From: JAFGPJ01 sp964439135
Lineage (GTDB): Bacteria > Planctomycetota > Phycisphaerae > Sedimentisphaerales > Anaerobacaceae
Direction of reading: 5' to 3'
Length of the DNA stretch: 9,378 nt
Assembly (NCBI GenBank): GCA_964439135.1
Contig: CAYTNN010000178.1
Location: forward strand, 1 to 9,378
Part shown: positions 7,037-9,378 of the stretch, piece after piece
Position numbering within the stretch: position 1 is the stretch's first letter
Layout: every line of letters starts with the position of its first letter
Made by a program: the position numbers and the translations under genes
The notes under the pieces: model-generated
The model's input: only the letters and a program-made list of their open reading frames with translations
Databases searched by the model: none
Told to the model about the DNA's origin: nothing

Positions 7037-7597
7037 CTACGTGCTCGGTTTTACCGTAATATCAACCGAACCAACAGTGACTTCATCACCAGGTGAAGCT
7101 TTCCAGATCTGAGTCGCCCAAGCCTTGACACAGAGCTTTATATTATGGTAGTTACCATCGCCGGGAACAGTATTGCCTCCATCGTAGTAGGCATCCCAAT
7201 CAGTGATAGTATCTCCAGCCTTGTGTAAGCTGAATCCCAGTGATACATTAAAGTTAGCTCTGACATCAAAGTCCACACAGCCGAGATAGCATGGGAATTT
7301 GTCTGCACCCTGTCCGATATCGCCACAGCCTACCTGCGTAAGAAGGATCTTCTTGTTCTTGCAGTCTAAAATCTGTACATACATGCCCACTTGCATCTTG
7401 ATGGGTATAGTACATACAGTAAGGGCTTTGTAACTAACCGTATAGGGCCAACGAAAGTCTACAGTTTCCTTGCCATCTACTTTTACTGCCGCGGTATTCC
7501 CAACGGGGAAATACCACTCGGTGAGGGCTGCATGTGCTGAAGTTGCCAGTAAAGCTACTACTGCAATTGCAATCAAAGTTCTTTTTATCATTTTCAT
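7037..7597 (-). CDS. Secreted six-cysteine beta-rich protein, possible surface subunit
   Basis: A 186-residue protein I do not recognise. Residues 1-23 are a clear Sec signal peptide (KMIKR, Ala/Leu core, cut after AHA). The mature part of about 163 residues is rich in beta-strand patterns and aromatic residues and has six cysteines (62, 79, 91, 103, 107, 136), enough for three disulfides in the periplasm or outside. The C-terminus (GDEVTVGSVDITVKP) resembles the last strand of pilin-like or adhesin-like beta domains. Two starts are possible: the ATG at 7597, with GAGGG only two bases away, and Met3 at 7591, with GAGGG eight bases away; 7591 has the better spacing. It is followed by a double terminator and preceded by a structured leader. 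By context it may be the major or minor substrate of the secretin system. Function is inferred. Confidence 0.85.
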   Translation of the reverse strand: MKMIKRTLIAIAVVALLATSAHAALTEWYFPVGNTAAVKVDGKETVDFRWPYTVSYKALTVCTIPIKMQVGMYVQILDCKNKKILLTQVGCGDIGQGADKFPCYLGCVDFDVRANFNVSLGFSLHKAGDTITDWDAYYDGGNTVPGDGNYHNIKLCVKAWATQIWKASPGDEVTVGSVDITVKPST

Positions 7598-7599
7598 TT

Positions 7600-7605
7600 C
7601 CCTCT
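7600..7605 (-). promoter_or_regulatory. Ribosome binding site favouring Met3 of the 186-aa gene
   Basis: AGAGGG lies 2 bases before the first ATG (7597) and 8 bases before the second in-frame ATG (7591). Normal spacing favours the second start, giving a 184-residue protein beginning MIKRTL, with no effect on the signal peptide's function. Confidence 0.6.
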
Positions 7606-7632
7606 CTTAACTTATGCCCCGTAAAAGCTGAT

Positions 7633-7651
7633 ATTAGCTTCCGGAGCTAAT
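7633..7651 (-). other. Perfect 7-bp hairpin upstream of the 186-aa gene
   Basis: ATTAGCT (7633-7639) and AGCTAAT (7645-7651) flank a 5-base loop, about 30 bases upstream of the ribosome site. It is the last of three hairpins in this leader and is positioned to influence ribosome access. Confidence 0.5.
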
Positions 7652-7664
7652 GAAGGTTTTTTCC

Positions 7665-7751
7665 GCCCAGGATACTTACACACCTGAGCCACAAAATCAG
7701 CGGATTAAATCACCGACTCTGGCAAACATGCCCGCTTTACTGCCGAGCCGG
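7665..7751 (-). ncRNA. Structured RNA leader, unassigned
   Basis: Two stable stems lie in the leader of the 186-aa gene. The first (7751-7713) pairs CCGGCTC with GAGTCGG and GGCA with TGCC: 11 bp, one G-U pair, one bulged A and a long loop. The second (7689-7665) pairs GCTCAGG with CCTGGGC around an 11-base loop containing TAAGTA. The GC content is well above the surrounding DNA. I compared it by eye with c-di-GMP-I, c-di-GMP-II, cobalamin, TPP and glutamine riboswitches and found no match. It could be a regulatory leader or a processing or stability element between the two subunit genes. Confidence 0.4.
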
Positions 7752-7897
7752 GGCCTTATGAGGTTTACGATTTCGAATCTCCGATATTCAATCTTCGTTT
7801 CTTCAATCGTTCTTCCGCCTTAAAACTAGGCCAGCTTTTTTCGGCGTTTCGCAAACAATTCCATGCTCGCGACTTATCAGTTTTTCACTACCTCACA

Positions 7898-7909
7898 CAC
7901 CTCCTTTCT
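7898..7909 (-). promoter_or_regulatory. Orphan full-length Shine-Dalgarno sequence
   Basis: AGAAAGGAGGTG on the minus strand is complementary over 12 bases to the usual bacterial 16S rRNA 3' end. No useful reading frame starts within range: nearby GTG codons run into stops within a few codons, and an ATG further down (7863) gives only 12 codons. Confidence 0.4.
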
Positions 7910-8037
7910 CCCACATCCTTTAGTAAGGAAGGGGGTTCTTCAGTTTGGACAAAACATCTATCCACAATCCTGGGCATATATAATGACTTTGTTTCCTAAA
8001 CTTAATCCTTCTCTTTCTTGCATCACCAACTCTCAAA

Positions 8038-8487
8038 CTAAGCCGGTGGCATTATCGTTAGCATAAGTGTTCCCGTGTATTCACCTGCAGGATCTAAGAA
8101 TTGAGCTTGCACTCTTAAATCCAACACAATATTATGAGAGCCTATTGTCGGCTTCGATATCGCTACCGGCCTTGCCATCGTAACAAATCCACTTGTTGCC
8201 GGTGTCTTTACAAAAATACGCTCAGGCGATATCGACCCTCCTTGACGGCGTTTGAGCTTGGTCGTGGAGATCATAATTGGACCATGCATGCAGTTCGAAT
8301 CCACCCTTACTGTTAATGCTGCCGGCACATCATAGGTGCCAGTGAATAATGAAGCAGTCCCGAGGTCAAGCTTATCCGGTGCAGTGGATACGTTGACAAA
8401 CGGCTTATTGGTTTGTTCAGCCTCGGCAAATCCCGTCAGCCCAAACAATCCCACTGCTAATGCACAAGTTATGACTATTCTTTTCAT
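8038..8487 (-). CDS. Small secreted beta-domain protein, possible surface or pilin-like subunit
   Basis: A 149-residue exported protein of no family I can name with certainty. Residues 1-23 form a Sec signal peptide (KRIV, hydrophobic core, cut after AEA). The mature domain of about 126 residues starts with a VNVSTAPDKLDLGT strand pattern, carries a single Cys66, and ends with DPAGEYTGTLMLTIMPP. That ending resembles the terminal strand of WxL-type, DUF4402-like or spore-coat-U-like beta domains, which are surface or fibre subunits; this is a resemblance and not an assignment. A frame open to 8523 adds 12 residues, but it would read through the G10 tract and place the signal peptide internally, so I chose the ATG at 8487. 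The G-tract, six bases before this ATG, serves as its ribosome site. Upstream lie tandem promoters, so expression may be high. Likely partner of the chaperone-like protein and secretin (inference). Confidence 0.82.
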   Translation of the reverse strand: MKRIVITCALAVGLFGLTGFAEAEQTNKPFVNVSTAPDKLDLGTASLFTGTYDVPAALTVRVDSNCMHGPIMISTTKLKRRQGGSISPERIFVKTPATSGFVTMARPVAISKPTIGSHNIVLDLRVQAQFLDPAGEYTGTLMLTIMPPA

Positions 8488-8493
8488 TGTTGT

Positions 8494-8503
8494 CCCCCCC
8501 CCC
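8494..8503 (-). promoter_or_regulatory. G10 homopolymer serving as ribosome binding site
   Basis: Ten consecutive G on the minus strand, preceded by seven T, end six bases before the ATG at 8487. There is no other Shine-Dalgarno, so the G run must supply the pairing to the CCUCC of 16S rRNA, at best partially. Homopolymer runs of this length slip during replication. Confidence 0.7.
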
Positions 8504-8643
8504 AAAAAAACTTTTTCCGACAATAATCTCTTGCTGCAAACTGAATACAGTCTCGTTTTATTGCCTGTTTTGACAATCCGTTGATTTAAGAAAATCCGTT
8601 TTCGATCTTATTCTCTCGACCCCTTATCCGTCAGGGCCGATAG

Positions 8644-8690
8644 TACCGAGCGCTGTTAGCTGCTCAGCATTCCCTGGCTACTTAGCCCAG
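8644..8690 (-). ncRNA. Two-hairpin RNA leader element
   Basis: The first hairpin (8690-8674) pairs CTGG and CT-type arms around a TAAGTA-containing loop. The second (8669-8644) is stronger: TGCTGAGC pairs with GCTCGGTA with two G-U pairs, then GCT pairs with AGC after one bulged A, closing on an AAC loop. The element begins two bases after the stop codon of a small upstream ORF. No run of T follows, so it is not an intrinsic terminator. Unassigned; possibly a regulatory leader. Confidence 0.4.
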
Positions 8691-8691
8691 C

Positions 8692-8763
8692 TTAACCAGT
8701 AAGATCAGAATGGAGATGGTATACGGGTTGGATAGTTTCATTCCTTTTCATCATCATCCTCAT
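8692..8763 (-). CDS. Possible 23-codon upstream ORF (leader peptide)
   Basis: ATG at 8763 is preceded by AGGAG at a 7-base spacing, the best ribosome site in the leader. The frame encodes 23 residues, MRMMMKRNETIQPVYHLHSD and LTG, and ends with TAA at 8694-8692, immediately before the two-hairpin element. Four Met codons occur in the first five. Size and position suit a translated leader peptide that couples ribosome movement to folding of the hairpins. Chance occurrence cannot be excluded. Confidence 0.35.
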   Translation of the reverse strand: MRMMMKRNETIQPVYHLHSDLTG

Positions 8764-8872
8764 CGTTACTCTCCTCACTTCCGGTCTAGCACTAAAATAT
8801 AGTACTGTCAAAGCAAAGTCCTGCTATCAAAGTAACGCAAATTACACAAGCATTCATTCTGCTCTTTAACCA

Positions 8873-8901
8873 AGTTTACCTGTTTTCTTATTCTGTGTCA
8901 A
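8873..8901 (-). promoter_or_regulatory. Promoter Pc (proximal) of the small secreted-protein unit
   Basis: TTGACA (8901-8896), 17-base spacer, TAAACT (8878-8873). It is the closest of the tandem promoters to the 149-aa gene, giving a leader of about 380 bases. The flank ATTTTACCATTGACA matches the flank of the next promoter upstream. Confidence 0.65.
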
Positions 8902-8951
8902 TGGTAAAATCAATAAAATATTTATTTTTTTCACCTTTCGCCATTATTGCC

Positions 8952-8980
8952 ATTTTACCCACTATTCCAACAAATGTCAA
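8952..8980 (-). promoter_or_regulatory. Promoter Pb (middle) of the small secreted-protein unit
   Basis: TTGACA (8980-8975), 17-base spacer, TAAAAT (8957-8952). It has the same box pair and spacer as the promoter at 6684-6656. It lies exactly 79 bases upstream of Pc and shares its flanking sequence, so the two are copies. Confidence 0.7.
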
Positions 8981-9016
8981 TGGCTAAATCCAAAAAATAA
9001 CTATTTGCAAATATTT

Positions 9017-9045
9017 ATTTTATCAAATACCGCCTATATTATCAA
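9017..9045 (-). promoter_or_regulatory. Promoter Pa (distal) of the small secreted-protein unit
   Basis: TTGATA (9045-9040), 17-base spacer, TAAAAT (9022-9017). It does not share the ATTTAGCCATTGACA flank of Pb and Pc, so it may have arisen separately or be chance in AT-rich DNA. Confidence 0.5.
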
Positions 9046-9147
9046 TTTTACCTGAAACATTAATAGCTAAATCCCTATTTATTAACCATTTTATGAAATA
9101 TTTTAGATCCCAAATTGCTCACAGGTCTATTTTGCTCTGCTATTCAA

Positions 9148-9378
9148 TCAATCCGAAAACTCACATAAACCTTTGCAATAAAAGGAGATAGGCAATGTAA
9201 ATTTAGGTTTAATGAGTTCCTGTTGCGGAAACGATTTTATGTAAAAACTTACATGAAAAAATCCTGCTCCTGTTATCAGTGAATCATCAAATGTTTTGAC
9301 CTGACAATACCACCTCAAGGCATCAGAGTTACACCGGAGAATTTCAGCTATAGCCTGAACAGGGATACTTATAAGAAG
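9148..9378 (-). CDS. Possible 3' end of an unknown gene, cut by the window edge
   Basis: The minus frame entering at 9378 stays open for 76 codons and stops with TGA at 9150-9148. The peptide includes VQAIAEILRCNSDALRWYCQ and later FHVSFYIKSFPQQELIKP, with four cysteines. In DNA this AT-rich an open run of 76 codons is suggestive but can occur by chance. I recognise no family and see no terminator after it. If real, it is a separate gene upstream of the tandem promoters. Confidence 0.35.
   Translation of the reverse strand, partial: LLISIPVQAIAEILRCNSDALRWYCQVKTFDDSLITGAGFFHVSFYIKSFPQQELIKPKFTLPISFYCKGLCEFSD

Larger units (their letters stand above)
7598..8037. other. Gene-free region between the two small secreted-protein genes
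   Basis: A 440-base gap. It contains the orphan Shine-Dalgarno at 7909-7898, the structured leader at 7751-7665 and the hairpin at 7651-7633. I see no terminator after the 149-aa gene and no promoter with the box pair used elsewhere, so the 186-aa gene may be read through from upstream. No credible gene lies here on either strand. Confidence 0.55.
8873..9074 (-). repeat. Imperfect tandem repeats of a promoter segment
   Basis: Three related segments begin near 9074, 8991 and 8912. Each has a GGATTTAGC(C/T)ATT-like or GATTTTACCATT-like flank, a -35-like box, then a TAAAAT or TAAACT box. Two are intact promoters 79 bases apart. In the third (9074-9047) the -35 has become TTAATG and the distance to TAAAAT is 7 bases, not 17. 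Confidence 0.55.
8488..9147. other. Long control region upstream of the 149-aa gene
   Basis: About 660 bases with no conventional gene. From the right it holds AT-rich repeated promoter segments, then the uORF at 8763-8692, the two hairpins at 8690-8644, an A-rich stretch and the G10 ribosome site. This is long for a 149-aa gene and suggests layered control. Confidence 0.6.

Noticed and set aside
7713..7751. c-di-GMP-I (GEMM) riboswitch
   Set aside because: The stem looks suggestive, but the conserved GEMM CGCAAAGCC-type core and tetraloop-receptor elements are not present on either strand.
7863..8066. Plus-strand 67-codon frame
   Set aside because: No ribosome site, overlaps the end of the 149-aa gene and shows no domain; I briefly considered a transposase remnant but found no support.
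8488..8523. Twelve-residue upstream extension of the 149-aa protein
   Set aside because: It reads through the G10 tract (Gly run) and would put the signal peptide in the interior; the ATG at 8487 is preceded by the G-tract at ribosome-site distance.
8783..8811. Fourth promoter TTGACA-17-TAGACC
   Set aside because: The -35 is perfect but the -10 matches poorly and lies close to the uORF ribosome site; not enough to call.

Overview
The window reads as a chromosomal stretch from a Gram-negative bacterium, most likely a member of the Planctomycetota (Phycisphaerae-like). This is inferred from an outer-membrane secretin, a lipobox lipoprotein, Sec signal peptides, the TISG...GLPG...YGW...TVTP...GYxFxP repeat style of the secretin, and the degenerate AAACAAAGCCAATT intergenic repeats. 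The placement is judged by resemblance and is not proven. Every gene I can support lies on the minus strand, so transcription runs from right to left. No convincing plus-strand gene is present.

Layout in transcription order. 9378-9148: open 3' end of a possible unknown gene cut by the window edge. 9147-8488: a long control region with tandem near-consensus promoters (TTGAYA-17-TAAAMT), one decayed promoter copy, a 23-codon upstream ORF with a good ribosome site, RNA hairpins, and a G10 tract sitting exactly where the Shine-Dalgarno of the next gene should be. 8487-8038: a 149-aa secreted beta-rich protein. 8037-7598: a second structured leader. 7597-7037: a 186-aa secreted six-cysteine protein, closed by a strong terminator (6999-6971). 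6684-6656: a consensus promoter followed by a leader of about 340 nt. 6313-4538: a 591-aa exported protein built as a duplicated pair of Ig-like domains, resembling periplasmic chaperone or DUF916-type proteins. 4433-927: a 1168-aa secretin carrying eight beta repeats and a Pro/Thr linker in front of its secretin core. 904-497: a 135-aa lipoprotein. 496-1: intergenic repeat-rich DNA.

Working model (inference): two linked transcription units form one cell-surface export or fibre system. The upstream unit makes small abundant secreted subunits. The downstream unit makes a PapD/DUF916-like periplasmic partner, an outer-membrane secretin pore with an unusually long repeat arm, and a small lipoprotein that could act as pilotin. 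The logic resembles chaperone-usher systems, with a secretin in place of the usher, and there is no ATPase, inner-membrane platform or prepilin peptidase in the window. Expression of the first subunit may be phase-variable through the G10 tract. The secretin assignment is firm; the rest of the system model is a hypothesis.
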